The notes beneath the pieces were generated by a model, which made no database searches, was not told the origin of the DNA, and worked only from the letters and a program-made list of their open reading frames with translations. A DNA stretch of 64,000 bases from NCBI GenBank assembly GCA_021819435.1, contig JAKARB010000001.1:62001-126000 (forward strand). The letters are read 5' to 3'. This document shows positions 28,709-40,400 of this stretch, piece by piece. The number at the start of each line of letters is the position of its first letter. Position 1 is the stretch's first letter. Position numbers and translations under genes: made by a program. The DNA is from Pseudomonadota bacterium. Its GTDB lineage: Bacteria; Pseudomonadota; Gammaproteobacteria; Burkholderiales; Burkholderiaceae_C.

Positions 28709-30292
28709 ATGTTCAAGAACCTGACCGTTGCCGGTCGATTGGCCGTGGGCTTCGCCATGACCCTGGTGATCATGATCGCCATCACCTCCGTCGGGCTGTT
28801 GGAGATGTCGGCCATGCGCGGCGCCACGCGCGAAATCTCCGACAGTTGGCTGCCGAGTGTCGCTCGCATCAACCAGATGAACACCGACACCTCGGATTTC
28901 CGCATACAAGAGTTCAAGCATGTGCTGAACACGGAACCGGCGGCCATGGCAGCCATCGAAAAAGCGATGGACAAGACCATGAAGGATTTCGAGGAAGACC
29001 GCATTGCCTACGAACCCTTGATCACCAGCGACGAAGAGCGAAGGCTTTACAACGAGTTCCAGGCCGATTGGCAGGCCTACCTGCGTTTGCATGAGCAGTT
29101 CCTGGCCCTGTCCCGCCAGAACGAAAACACCAAGGCAAAGGACTTGCTCGAAAGCGAATCCGAGCGCCTGTTCGATGCCCTCAGCGCGAAGCTGGAGCGA
29201 CTGGCCGACCTGAATGAGGACGGTGCCCGTGCGTCCAGCAAAGAGGCTGAAGGCGTCTGGGCTGTGGCACGCAACTCGATGCTGGGTGGTGCCCTGCTGG
29301 GGCTGGTGATTGCCATCGCAGCCGGTGCCGGTGTCACGCGCTCCATCGTTTCTCAACTGGGGGGAGAACCTGCAGAGGCTGCCGAATTCGCAGGTGCCAT
29401 CGCACAAGGCGACCTCACCCGCACGATGGCCTTGCGGCCTGGCGACACCATCAGCCTGATGGCTCGCCTTGCTGACATGCAAAAAAGCCTCACGCGTGTC
29501 GTGGCGGGTGTCAGGCAGAACGCGGAAAGCGTGGCGACCGCTAGCACCCAGATCGCGGAAGGCAACCAGGACTTGAGCCAGCGCACCGAGGAGCAGGCCA
29601 GTGCGCTGCAGCAGACCGCCGCGACGATGGAGCAGCTCAACACCACGGTGCGCAACAACGCTGACAGCGCCAAGCAGGCCAATCAATTGGCGCAAGGCGC
29701 ATCGGCGGTGGCGGCGCAAGGCGGGCAGGTGGTCGACCAGGTGATCACCACCATGCAGGGCATCAGCCAAAGCAGCCGCAAGATCGAGGACATCATCGGC
29801 GTGATCGATGGCATCGCCTTCCAGACCAACATCCTTGCGCTGAATGCCGCTGTGGAAGCCGCCCGCGCTGGCGAACAGGGGCGCGGGTTCGCCGTGGTGG
29901 CTGGCGAGGTGCGCACCTTGGCGCAGCGCAGCGCCGAGGCCGCCAAGGAGATCAAGTCGCTCATCGGCAGCAGCGTCGAGCAGGTGATCAGGGGCACGGA
30001 ACTGGTTGACCAGGCCGGAAAGACGATGGCTGACATCGTGGGTGCGATCCAGCGCGTGAGCGACATCGTGGGCGAAATCACGTCAGCCAGCGTCGAGCAG
30101 AGTTCCGGGATCTCGCAGGTCGGGAACGCCGTCAGCCAGATGGACCAGGCCACCCAGCAGAACGCTTCGCTCGTGGAAGAAAGCGCCGTGGCCGCCGAAA
30201 GCCTCAAGGGGCAGGCGGCCCAGTTGGTGCAGGCCGTCGCTGTGTTCAAGCTCCTGGGCGATGGGCACATGGCGCCGGCATCGTCTGTGTAA
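28709..30292 (+). CDS. Methyl-accepting chemotaxis protein
   Basis: 527 residues of the Tar/Tsr plan: a short cytoplasmic leader ([14 protein letters not shown]), a first membrane helix, a four-helix-bundle periplasmic ligand domain (residues about 35-185), a second membrane helix near 190-212, HAMP and the signalling domain. The hairpin tip [20 protein letters not shown] is intact. The ATG at 28709 was chosen because it begins the family's usual leader and has GGAAGGGAAG upstream. It lies between the urease and urea-transport genes, so a nitrogen compound is a possible ligand, but this is only a guess. Confidence 0.93.
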   Translation: MFKNLTVAGRLAVGFAMTLVIMIAITSVGLLEMSAMRGATREISDSWLPSVARINQMNTDTSDFRIQEFKHVLNTEPAAMAAIEKAMDKTMKDFEEDRIAYEPLITSDEERRLYNEFQADWQAYLRLHEQFLALSRQNENTKAKDLLESESERLFDALSAKLERLADLNEDGARASSKEAEGVWAVARNSMLGGALLGLVIAIAAGAGVTRSIVSQLGGEPAEAAEFAGAIAQGDLTRTMALRPGDTISLMARLADMQKSLTRVVAGVRQNAESVATASTQIAEGNQDLSQRTEEQASALQQTAATMEQLNTTVRNNADSAKQANQLAQGASAVAAQGGQVVDQVITTMQGISQSSRKIEDIIGVIDGIAFQTNILALNAAVEAARAGEQGRGFAVVAGEVRTLAQRSAEAAKEIKSLIGSSVEQVIRGTELVDQAGKTMADIVGAIQRVSDIVGEITSASVEQSSGISQVGNAVSQMDQATQQNASLVEESAVAAESLKGQAAQLVQAVAVFKLLGDGHMAPASSV

Positions 30293-30499
30293 GGCGGGGG
30301 CTGCCGGCTCGGGCCGGCACCCTTGCTGTGCGGCGTCTGCTTCCTTGGATGCCGATACGCCATGTGGCGTATTTCGCTTCGTCAAGCCGCTGGGCACACT
30401 GAACGCATCGGATCCGAGAACTGCGCAAAGGGCGGTTCCGGGCCGTAGACCAGCAAGAGTCAAGCGTTCAACCCCACCGCTTCAAAGGAGCGAAATCAC

Positions 30500-31777
30500 A
30501 TGAGCATTTCTCGTCGCGCCGCCGTCCAGTCCCTGTCCGCTGTCGCCCTGGGCGTCGCCGGTCTGGCTTTCAGCACCATGGCTCAAGCCGCCGACACCAT
30601 CAAGGTCGGCGTGCTGCACTCGCTGTCGGGCACCATGGCCATCTCCGAGACGGTCCTCAAGGACACCGTGCTCATGGCCATCGACGAGATCAACGCCAAG
30701 GGCGGCCTGCTGGGCAAGAAGCTCGAGCCCGTGGTGGTTGACCCCGCTTCGAACTGGCCCCTGTTCGCCGAGAAGGCTAAGCAACTGCTGACCCAGGACA
30801 AGGTCGCCGTGGTGTTCGGCTGCTGGACCTCGGTGTCGCGCAAGTCGGTGCTGCCGGTCTTCAAGGAAAACAACGGCCTGCTGTTCTACCCCGTGCAATA
30901 CGAAGGTGAAGAGCTCGAGAAGAACGTGTTCTACACCGGTGCGGCCCCCAATCAGCAAGCCATCCCCGCCGTCGAGTACCTGATGAGCAAGGACGGCGGC
31001 TCGGCCAAGCGCTTCGTGCTGCTGGGCACCGACTACGTCTACCCCCGCACCACCAACAAGATCCTGCGCGCCTTCCTGAAGTCCAAGGGCGTCGCCGATG
31101 CGGACATCATGGAGGAGTACACCCCCTTCGGTCACTCCGACTACCAGACCATCATCGCCAAGATCAAGAAATTCTCGTCTGAAGGCAAGAAAACGGCCGT
31201 GGTCTCCACCATCAACGGCGACTCCAACGTGCCCTTCTACAAGGAACTGGGCAACCAGGGCCTGAAGGCCAAGGACGTGCCCGTGGTCGCCTTCTCCGTG
31301 GGTGAAGAAGAACTGCGCGGCGTGGACACCAAGCCCCTGGTCGGCCACCTGGCTGCCTGGAACTACTTCATGTCCATCAAGAACCCGACCAACGACGAGT
31401 TCATCAAGAAGTGGTCGGCCTACGCCAAGGCCAAGAACATCGCCGGTCACAAGGACAAGCCGCTGACCAATGACCCGATGGAAGCCACCTACATCGGCAT
31501 CAACATGTGGGCCCAGGCCGTGACCAAGGCCAAGTCCACCGACACCGACAAGGTGATCGCCGCGATGGCCGGCCAGACCTTCAAGGCACCGGGCGGCTTC
31601 ATGTCCACGATGGACCCGAAGAACCACCACCTGCACAAGCCTGTGTTCATCGGCGAAATCAAGTCCGATGGCCAGTTCAAGGTGGTCTGGAAGACCCCGG
31701 GCCCGATCAAGGCCCAGCCCTGGAGCCCTTACATCGAAGGCAACGACAAGAAGAAGGACGAGCCCGAGGTCAAGTGA
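30500..31777 (+). CDS. urtA: Urea ABC transporter substrate-binding protein UrtA
   Basis: 425 residues. The leader SISRRAAVQSLSAVALGVAG with FSTMAQA is a signal peptide with a twin-arginine-like RR. The mature part begins ADTIKVGVLHSLSGTMAISE, the hallmark of UrtA and AmiC-like binding proteins, and continues GGLLGKKLEPVVVDPASNWP and FGCWTSVSRKSVLPVFKEN. It binds urea in the periplasm and delivers it to UrtBC. A strong ribosome site (AAAGGAG) precedes the ATG. A strong terminator-like hairpin separates it from urtB, which suits the greater need for the binding protein. Confidence 0.97.
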   Translation: MSISRRAAVQSLSAVALGVAGLAFSTMAQAADTIKVGVLHSLSGTMAISETVLKDTVLMAIDEINAKGGLLGKKLEPVVVDPASNWPLFAEKAKQLLTQDKVAVVFGCWTSVSRKSVLPVFKENNGLLFYPVQYEGEELEKNVFYTGAAPNQQAIPAVEYLMSKDGGSAKRFVLLGTDYVYPRTTNKILRAFLKSKGVADADIMEEYTPFGHSDYQTIIAKIKKFSSEGKKTAVVSTINGDSNVPFYKELGNQGLKAKDVPVVAFSVGEEELRGVDTKPLVGHLAAWNYFMSIKNPTNDEFIKKWSAYAKAKNIAGHKDKPLTNDPMEATYIGINMWAQAVTKAKSTDTDKVIAAMAGQTFKAPGGFMSTMDPKNHHLHKPVFIGEIKSDGQFKVVWKTPGPIKAQPWSPYIEGNDKKKDEPEVK

Positions 31778-31869
31778 CCTGGTTCGACCTGTGACGGGAC
31801 TCGCTCCCGTCACCACGGGCGGGGGCGGCCTCTCGCCCGCCTTGTGAAACCCATGAGCAAAGAGCGGTT

Positions 31870-31906
31870 CGCCCCGCTGGGGTCTCCCCAGGGGGCGTCT
31901 TTTTTC
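31870..31906 (+). terminator. Strong hairpin with T-run between urtA and urtB (partial terminator)
   Basis: CGCCCC-G-CTGGGG pairs with CCCCAG-GGGGCG around TCT, giving a stem of about 12 pairs, followed directly by TCTTTTTTC. It has all the marks of a Rho-independent terminator, but the next gene, urtB, starts only a few bases later. It probably ends most transcripts after urtA and lets a fraction continue. Confidence 0.8.
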
Positions 31907-31911
31907 TGGTG

Positions 31912-33579
31912 ATGCCTGTGAGCAGCGACATCCATCGATCCCCCACCCATCCTCCGGTCGGCGCCTGGCGCCGGTGTGTTTCACAGCTGGCCTTGAGCCT
32001 CGGGCTTGGCGCAAGCCTCTTCGGCCTGAGCGGCCTGGTTGCCCAGCCAGCCCATGCCCTGACGGCCGAAGAGGCCTACGCCATCTCGGCTGGCGACGGC
32101 GATGACCGCGTGGCGGCTTTGCGTGCCGTCGTGGCCAAGGGCGACCCGGCGCTGCCGGCCTTCCTGGAGGCCCTGGCCAACGACACCGTCAAGGTGGCGG
32201 GCAACCGCGCCTACATCGTCTACGGCGACGACGTGAAAGACGCGGCCACGGGCGCGCCGGCCAAGCTGCCCGAAGGTGCGGAGGACGTCGTCAACAACAA
32301 CCGCATGAGCAGCGAGATCGAGGCCGCTCTGGCCATCGGCAAGCTCACATCGGCCGATCGCGCTGAGCGTGCTGCGGCCATCGAGGCGCTCTCAAGCGCG
32401 GCGGACGAGTCTCAACTGGCGACCATCGACAAGGCGATCGCGGCCGAGTCCGATGCCCAGTTGCTCAAACAGCTCAAGACGGTGCGCTCCAAGGCCCTGC
32501 TGAATTCTCAGGAGCCGGGTCGACGGCTGGAGGCGGTCAAGGCACTGGGTGCGGACGCCTCGCCCGAGTCGCGTGCCTTGCTGATGGAGCGCATGAACGA
32601 TGGCGCCGAAGCCGATGCCACCGTCAAGGGCGCGCTGCAAGCAGCCGTGGATGCCGTCAACCGCAAGCTGGCCTGGGGCGAGTACGCCGGCGTGCTGTTC
32701 ACCGGTGTGAGCCTGGGCTCCATCCTGCTGCTGGCCGCCTTGGGCCTGGCCATCACCTATGGCCTGATGGGCGTCATCAACATGGCCCATGGCGAACTGA
32801 TGATGATCGGCGCCTACGCCACCTTCGCGGTGCAGAACGTGTTCCGCGCCTACCTGCCAGGCGCCTTCGACTGGTACATCTTGCTGGCGGTGCCGGCCTC
32901 GTTCCTGGCCGCCGCGCTGGTGGGCGCGGTGCTGGAGCGCAGCGTGTTCCGCTTTCTGTACGGCCGCCCGCTGGAGACGCTGCTGGCTTCCTGGGGCCTG
33001 AGCCTGATCCTGATGCAGGCCGTGCGCAGCGTTTTTGGCGCGCAGAACGTGCAGGTCGAGAACCCAAGCTGGATGTCGGGCGGCTTCGATGTGCTCAGCA
33101 ACCTGACGCTGCCGTACAACCGCCTGGTCATCATCGCCTTCGCGGCTGCGGTGCTCGTCGGCATGACCCTGCTGATCAACAAGACGCGCATGGGCCTGTT
33201 CGTGCGCAGCGTGACGCAGAACCGCCCGATGGCGTCCTGCATGGGCGTGAACACCGCCCGCGTCGACACCATGGCGTTCTCGCTGGGCGCGGGCATCGCC
33301 GGGCTGGCGGGCTGCGCGCTCTCGCAGATCGGCAACGTCGGTCCCGACCTCGGCCAGAACTACATCGTGGACTCGTTCATGGTGGTGGTGACGGGCGGCG
33401 TCGGCCAGATCGCCGGCACGGTGTACGCCGCGCTGGGGCTGGGCATGGTCAACAAGCTGCTCGAAGGCTGGTCGGGTGCCGTGCTGGCCAAGATCATGGT
33501 CCTGGTCATCGTGGTGATCTTCATCCAGAAGCGTCCGCAAGGCCTCTTCGCGATGAAGGGTAGAAGCGCCGAAGCCTGA
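31912..33579 (+). CDS. urtB: Urea ABC transporter permease UrtB
   Basis: 555 residues. After a signal peptide (LALSLGLGASLFGLSGLVAQ) comes a periplasmic region of about 200 residues with Ala-rich helical repeats (EEAYAISAGDGDDRVAALRA), the long extension typical of UrtB. The LivH-type permease of eight or so membrane helices follows, with ITYGLMGVINMAHGELMMIG and GVNTARVDTMAFSLGAGIAG. ATG at 31912 is preceded at once by GTG; either may be used, and both sit right after the terminator-like hairpin. Confidence 0.95.
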   Translation: MPVSSDIHRSPTHPPVGAWRRCVSQLALSLGLGASLFGLSGLVAQPAHALTAEEAYAISAGDGDDRVAALRAVVAKGDPALPAFLEALANDTVKVAGNRAYIVYGDDVKDAATGAPAKLPEGAEDVVNNNRMSSEIEAALAIGKLTSADRAERAAAIEALSSAADESQLATIDKAIAAESDAQLLKQLKTVRSKALLNSQEPGRRLEAVKALGADASPESRALLMERMNDGAEADATVKGALQAAVDAVNRKLAWGEYAGVLFTGVSLGSILLLAALGLAITYGLMGVINMAHGELMMIGAYATFAVQNVFRAYLPGAFDWYILLAVPASFLAAALVGAVLERSVFRFLYGRPLETLLASWGLSLILMQAVRSVFGAQNVQVENPSWMSGGFDVLSNLTLPYNRLVIIAFAAAVLVGMTLLINKTRMGLFVRSVTQNRPMASCMGVNTARVDTMAFSLGAGIAGLAGCALSQIGNVGPDLGQNYIVDSFMVVVTGGVGQIAGTVYAALGLGMVNKLLEGWSGAVLAKIMVLVIVVIFIQKRPQGLFAMKGRSAEA

Positions 33580-33591
33580 GGAAACAACAAC

Positions 33592-34727
33592 ATGAGTGCA
33601 GTGATGACTTCGAACCTGCCTGGCGCCGGCGTGACGGTGCCCCGCAGCGCCCTCGGCCCCAAGGGCTGGACGGCCCTGATGGCCGCCGTGATCACCGTGA
33701 TGGTGCTCGCCCCGGTGCTCAACCTGGTGGTGCCGGCCGACTCGGCCTTCCACCTCTCCGACTACGCCGTGGCCTTGATTGGCAAGATCATGTGCTACGC
33801 CGTCTGCGCGCTGGCCATGGACCTGATCTGGGGTTACACCGGCATCCTCTCGCTGGGGCACGGCCTGTTCTTCGCGCTGGGCGGTTATGGCATGGGCATG
33901 TACCTGATGCGCCAGATCGGCCGCGATGGCTCCTACGGCGCCGACATCCCTGACTTCATGGTCTTCCTGGACTGGAAGCAGGTGCCCTGGCACTGGACGT
34001 TCAGCGAAAGCTTCATCGGCCAGATGCTGCTGGTGGTGCTGGTGCCGGGTCTGCTGGCTTTCGTCTTCGGCTTCTTCGCCTTCCGTTCGCGCATCAAGGG
34101 CGTTTACTTCTCCATCATCACCCAGGCGATGACCTTCGCGGCCATGCTGCTGTTCTTCCGCAATGAAACCGGCTTCGGCGGCAACAACGGCTTCACTGAC
34201 TTCAAGCGCATCCTGAACATCCCCATCGCGCAGCCGTCCACCCGCATGGTGCTGTTCGTGCTGACGGGCGCCACGCTGATCGGCTTCTTCCTGATGGCCC
34301 GCTGGCTGGTCAACACCAAGTTCGGCCGCGTGCTGCAAGCCATCCGCGACGCCGAGAACCGCGTCATGTTCTGCGGCTACAACCCGCTGGCCTACAAGCT
34401 CGCCATCTGGACGCTCTCGGCCGTGATGTGCGCCATCGCCGGGGCGCTGTACGTGCCGCAGGTCGGCATCATCAACCCCAGCGAGATGTCGCCGGCAGCC
34501 TCCATCGAGATCGCCATCTGGACGGCGGTGGGTGGCCGCGCCACGCTGATCGGCCCGATCATCGGAGCCTTCTTCGTCAACGGCGCCAAGAGCTGGTTCA
34601 CGGTGGCCTTTCCGGAGTTCTGGTTGTACTTCCTGGGCCTGCTGTTCGTGCTGGTGACCCTGTTCCTGCCTGACGGCATCGTCGGTGGCGTGAAGAAACT
34701 GCTCAACAAGAAGGCTGAGGTGAAGGC

Positions 34728-34731
<4 letters not shown>
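33592..34731 (+). CDS. urtC: Urea ABC transporter permease UrtC
   Basis: 379 residues, LivM-type permease. The family signatures are MDLIWGYTGILSLGHGLFFA near residue 75, FFRNETGFGGNNGFTDFKRI and the cytoplasmic loop LQAIRDAENRVMFCGYNPLA that contacts the ATPase. About nine to ten membrane segments are visible. It pairs with UrtB to form the channel. It starts 12 bases after urtB and overlaps urtD by four bases. Confidence 0.96.
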
Positions 34732-35627
<896 letters not shown>

Positions 35628-35651
35628 CGGACGAATGCAGGAAAGAACAAC

Positions 35652-36356
35652 ATGCTGAAGGTTGAAAGCGTCAATCAGTATTACGGCGGCTCGCACATCC
35701 TGCGCGGCTTGAGCTTCGAGGCCAAGATCGGCGAGGTCACCGTCGTGCTCGGCCGCAATGGCGTCGGCAAGACCACGCTGCTGAAAAGCCTCATGGGCCT
35801 GGTGCCCATCAAGAACGGCGACATCCAGCTCGATGGCCATTCCATCAACGGCAAGAAGCCGTACGAGCGCGTGCGCCTGGGCGTGGGCTACGTGCCCCAG
35901 GGCCGCGAAATCTTCGGCCGCCTCACCGTGGCCGAGAACCTGCAGATGGGCCTGGCGAGCAAGCCTGGCAACACGCCGCTGCCCGAACAGCTCTTCGAGC
36001 TCTTCCCAGTCCTCAAGCAGATGCTGCACCGCCGTGGCGGCGACCTCTCGGGCGGTCAGCAGCAGCAGTTGGCCATCGCCCGCGCGCTGGCAGCCGGCCC
36101 CAAGATCCTGATCCTCGACGAACCCACCGAGGGCATCCAGCCGAGCATCATCAAGGACATCGGTCGGGCCATCCGCAAGCTGGCCGACGAGGGCTTGAAC
36201 GGTCAGAAGATGGCGGTGGTGCTGGTCGAGCAGTTCTACGACTTCGCCGCCGAGCTGGCTGACCAGTACCTGGTGATGGAGCGCGGCGAAGTCATCCGGC
36301 GCGGTCGGGGCGCCGACATGGAAGCCGATGGCGTGCGGCAACTGATGTCGATCTGA
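35652..36356 (+). CDS. urtE: Urea ABC transporter ATP-binding protein UrtE
   Basis: 234 residues, LivF-like. It begins LKVESVNQYYGGSHILRGLS, has Walker A LGRNGVGKTTLLKSLMGLVP, signature LSGGQQQQLAIARALAAGPK and Walker B LILDEPTEGIQPSII, and the switch His position is Gln in VVLVEQFYDFA, as is common in LivF/UrtE. It closes the urtABCDE operon; the next gene is separated by 125 bases with its own leader. Confidence 0.96.
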   Translation: MLKVESVNQYYGGSHILRGLSFEAKIGEVTVVLGRNGVGKTTLLKSLMGLVPIKNGDIQLDGHSINGKKPYERVRLGVGYVPQGREIFGRLTVAENLQMGLASKPGNTPLPEQLFELFPVLKQMLHRRGGDLSGGQQQQLAIARALAAGPKILILDEPTEGIQPSIIKDIGRAIRKLADEGLNGQKMAVVLVEQFYDFAAELADQYLVMERGEVIRRGRGADMEADGVRQLMSI

Positions 36357-36481
36357 GCCCTCAGGTGCGCATCTCCCCGGCTGAGCCGGGTGGAATGGGC
36401 GCCTCACAGGCTTGCCAACCGGGGAGCGCGGTAGACTCGCGGCTCCCTTTTTTCTGCTTTCGCCCCTTGAAAGGACCCGCC

Positions 36482-36835
36482 ATGCCCGTCGTCACCACCA
36501 CCTCCGGTCTCCAGTACGAAGACGTCGTCGAAGGCTCTGGCGAGGTTGCCAAGGCCGGTGCCTACGTCACCGTGCACTACACCGGCTGGCTTTATGAAAA
36601 CGGCGTCAAGGGCGCCAAGTTCGATTCCAGCAAGGACCGCCGCGACCCCTTCGAGTTCCCCTTGGCTGCCGGCCACGTCATCCGTGGTTGGGACGAAGGC
36701 GTGCAAGGCATGAAGGTTGGCGGCACCCGCATCCTGGTGATCCCGCCGGCCCTGGGCTACGGCGCCCGTGGCGCGGGTGGCGTGATCCCCCCCAACGCCA
36801 CGCTGATGTTCGAAGTCGAGCTGCTGGGCGTTTGA
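36482..36835 (+). CDS. FKBP-type peptidyl-prolyl isomerase
   Basis: 117 residues, a single FKBP domain. The conserved residues are seen in VTVHYTGWLYENGVKGAKFD (ligand Tyr and Asp), PFEFPLAAGHVIRGWDEGVQ (Phe, Val-Ile and Trp) and [20 protein letters not shown]. It catalyses cis-trans isomerisation of proline bonds in the cytosol; there is no signal peptide. AAAGGA precedes the ATG. Confidence 0.95.
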   Translation: MPVVTTTSGLQYEDVVEGSGEVAKAGAYVTVHYTGWLYENGVKGAKFDSSKDRRDPFEFPLAAGHVIRGWDEGVQGMKVGGTRILVIPPALGYGARGAGGVIPPNATLMFEVELLGV

Positions 36836-36866
36836 CCTTTTCCGGCCATCCAGGCGCTTCCGAGCC

Positions 36867-37298
36867 ATGTTCGCCCCTTCCCAGGAGCAGGTCCGGCGAT
36901 TTTTCTGCGAGACCTGGGCCAAGCATCAGGCCGGCCAGCCCCTGACCCCGCTGGAGGCCCAGGCCGCCGACTGGATCTCGCAGCACCCGGAATACCACGC
37001 GGACCTGTCCGACGTGGAAGCGGCTGTGGCCGCCGTCTTCGAGGTGGAGGAGGGGCGCACCAACCCCTTCCTGCACCTGTCCATGCACCTGTCGATCACC
37101 GAGCAGGTCAGCATCGACCAACCTCGCGGCATCCGTGCCGCGTTGGAATCGCTGGCGAACCGCCGCCAATCCATGCACGAAGCTCACCATGAGGCCATGG
37201 AGGCCTTGGGCGAGATGGTCTGGGAGTCCCAGCGCTTCGGCAAGCCCTTCGACGGCGAGCGCTACATCGATCGCATCCGGCAACGCGCAACGCGTTGA
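36867..37298 (+). CDS. DUF1841 family protein
   Basis: 143 residues, acidic at the N-terminal half, no membrane segment. The family pattern is clear: MFAPSQEQVRRFFCETWAKH, LTPLEAQAADWISQHPEYHA, FLHLSMHLSITEQVSIDQPR and HEAMEALGEMVWESQR. The function is unknown. DUF1841 genes are conserved in Betaproteobacteria. It follows the FKBP gene by 31 bases on the same strand and may be cotranscribed. Confidence 0.85.
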   Translation: MFAPSQEQVRRFFCETWAKHQAGQPLTPLEAQAADWISQHPEYHADLSDVEAAVAAVFEVEEGRTNPFLHLSMHLSITEQVSIDQPRGIRAALESLANRRQSMHEAHHEAMEALGEMVWESQRFGKPFDGERYIDRIRQRATR

Positions 37299-37400
37299 GG
37301 GGGCGCTGAAGCCCTTCACCCGAGGGGTTTGTCATCACCGTGAAGCACCGGCGCGCCCCTAAACTGTGGGCTTGTACCGGTTTTTTTCACGGACTCGCCC

Positions 37401-40400
37401 ATGCCCATCCTCGCCATGTCCTCCGGCACGGTCACCGCCATCTGGGGTGCTGCCTTCATCCGCATGCCCGATGGGCAACTCAAGCCCCTCAAAGTGGGCG
37501 ACAAAGTCCAAGGTGGTCAGCAGGTTGTCACTGAAGATGACGGCTTGGTCCAGATCTCGCCCGATTCCAGCGCCCTGCCTGTTTCCCCGTCGGCCTCCGA
37601 GACCGAACGCGCGGTGGCCGACCTGTCTCTGCCCGATCCCCAAGAGGCGCCTGCCGCCGGCCTGCAGGGCGGTGCCGGCGCCAGCCTGTCTGAAGGCTTG
37701 CGCGTCGATCGCATCAGCGAAAGCGTCACGCCGCTGTCGTTCTCGTATGGCACGCAACGCGATCTGCCCCCGCCCATCGTCGCGGTGACCAACATCAACG
37801 AGGACACGGCTGGCACGCCCCAGATCGTTCAGCCGCCCTTGCCGACGCTGTCCATCAACGATGTGCGCGTCAACGAAGGCGCTGGTGTGGCCACCTTCAC
37901 CATCACCCTGAGCGCGCCCAGCAGCCAGGCCGTCACGGTCAGCTACGCCACCCAAGCCGCGCCTGCGTCTTCCGGCACGGCTGCTCAGCCTGGTCTGGAC
38001 TACACGGCGGTGACGGCTGGTACCGTCACCATCCCCGCTGGCCAGACCTCGGTGCAGGTTCGCGTGCCGGTTGCCAACGACGGTGTGTACGAAGGCGATG
38101 AGGTGTTCCAGGTGGTCCTGGGCTCTCCGGTGAACGCGCAAATCGGCAGGGGGACCGGCTTGGGCACCATCGCCGACGACGGCTCGGGCACTCTCGGCCC
38201 GAATCAGGAAACGCCCGACGATGATCGCCCCGTGATCAGCGTGACAGGTGGTCCCGATGTGACCGAGGGCCTTCACAGCGTCTTCACCGTGAACCTCAGC
38301 CATCCCAGCGCGACGCAATCGGTGGTGCTGCAACTGCAGCCCCAGGGCGCCACGGGCGGGGCAGGCGTCACGCCGGGCGCGGACACCACCGGGCCCCTTG
38401 AATACTTCAACCCCGCCACCCAGCAGTGGCAGGCGCTGGCCGATGGCCGCCTGACCTTCACGCCTGGTCAGACCGCGCTCCAGGTGCGCGTGGCCACGCA
38501 GAACGACACCGGAGTCGAAGGCCCCGAGGGCCTTGTTCTGGCGGCCACGGTGGTCTCAGGCGTCACGGCCAACACGTCGGCATTTGCGCAGAACACCGTG
38601 CTCGACAACGACTTTGAGGCGAGTGTCTTCGAAAGAGGACTTGTCAGTCGAACCGACCCGGCACCCGCGCGGGCCTATGGCAAGCTGGTGCTGAACGATG
38701 ACGCCGGCCTGCTCACCGGTGCCCGCCTGATCGCTCCGACCGAGCCCGTCGAAACGATCAACGGCGAGCGCCTGGTATGGAAGGAGACCGAGCCCAACAC
38801 CCTGACCGCGTATGCGGGCACCGCAGCTGACGCGCCTGTGGTGGCCATTGCCCGCCTCGGCGCCGACGGCGCATACTCTTTCGACCTCCAGGCGGCCATT
38901 CGCCACCCGGTGACCCAGAATGCGGTCGACTTGGTTTTCGGCCTGCAGCCTGCTTCCGGCTCAAATTCGGGCTCAAGCGGCCTGACATCGAGCCTGACCA
39001 TCCACGTCGTCGATGACGTGCCACGTCTGCCCGAGGCTTACGCCACCCAGGCCAGCATCCAGGACACCAACCTGCTGTTGGTGATCGACACCTCATCAAG
39101 CATGGGCCTGGCCAGTGGTGTGGATGGCTTGAGCCGCCTCCAGGCGACCGTGCGAGCCGCAGAGCAGATGCTCGACAACTACGACGATGTTGGCAGCGTG
39201 GCCGTGCGGCTGGTCACCTTCGGGAACCAGGCTCAGGCCGTGGGCGACAGGTGGATGACGGTGGAGGAGGCTCGCACAGAGCTGGCCGCCCTGCAACCCG
39301 CCGCCACCGACGACGCGCGCCACGATCTGGCCCTGCCCGTTGCCCAGGCGGCCTTCGGGGCGGACGGACGCATCGATGGTGCGCAGAACGTGGCCTATGT
39401 ACTTTCCGACAGCAGCCCCACGCCCCAGGTCACGCAGGCCCTCGGACAAATCGAATCGGATTGGGTCACCTTCCTCACCCAGAACCATGTGCGCGCCGAA
39501 GCCGTGGGCCTTTTGCTTGGTGTGCATGGAGCGCTCGATGGGCTGGCTTACGACGGCGTCGCCCGATCCGACCTCGACGCTGGCGTGGCCGACACCTTTG
39601 CCCAACTGCCTGGCCTGCTTGAGGGCCTGTCGCCTGCGCCCATCGGTGGCAACCTTGTGCGCGACGCAGGGCGCAGCGTGGCAGGCGGTGCCGATGGCGT
39701 GCCGCACCTCGACAGCGTCACCATCGATGGACATGTCTACCTGTACAAGGCGGGCGACACCGACCTGACGGTGAAGACCCAGGCCGGCGGCGTGTTCCAC
39801 ATCGACATGATCACCTCCGATTTCACCTATGTGCCGGCGGGCTCCGCCCCGGCTGAGAGCATCGGGTTCAGCGTCACCGACCGGGACGGCGACTCCGCCT
39901 CTTCCATCCTCACGCTGCGGGTTGACCAGGCTCGCACGACGGTGGGCACTGAAAGCGCCGATGTGCTGACCATCACGACGGGCGCGGGCACCTTGCTGGG
40001 TGGCGGCGGCAACGACGTGCTCACAGGCGGTGCGGGCAACGACGCGCTTTACGGGCACCAGGGCAACGACACCCTGGTTGGTGGTGCTGGCTCAGACTTG
40101 CTGGTGGGTGGCGCGGGCAACGACCGCATGACCGGCGGCGCAGGCAGCGACGTGTTTGCTTGGCGCTTGGCCGATGTCGCTTCTTCCGGCACCGCCGTTG
40201 ACACCATCACCGACTTCAGCACGCGCACGCTGAGCAGCGGTGGTGACGTGCTCGACCTGCGCGACCTGCTGCAAGGCGAGAACCTCATCAACGTGAGTGG
40301 CAACATTGCCGACTACCTGCGGGTGGAAACCTTTGGCAGCGGCTCCAGCGCCGGCACGCGCATCGACATCAGCAGCCACGGCGGCTTCAACACCGGCACG

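Noticed and set aside
30293-30499. Sigma-54 promoter before urtA
   Set aside because: A GGCAC...TTGCT match occurs near 30318, but the GG to GC spacing is wrong, so I do not call it.
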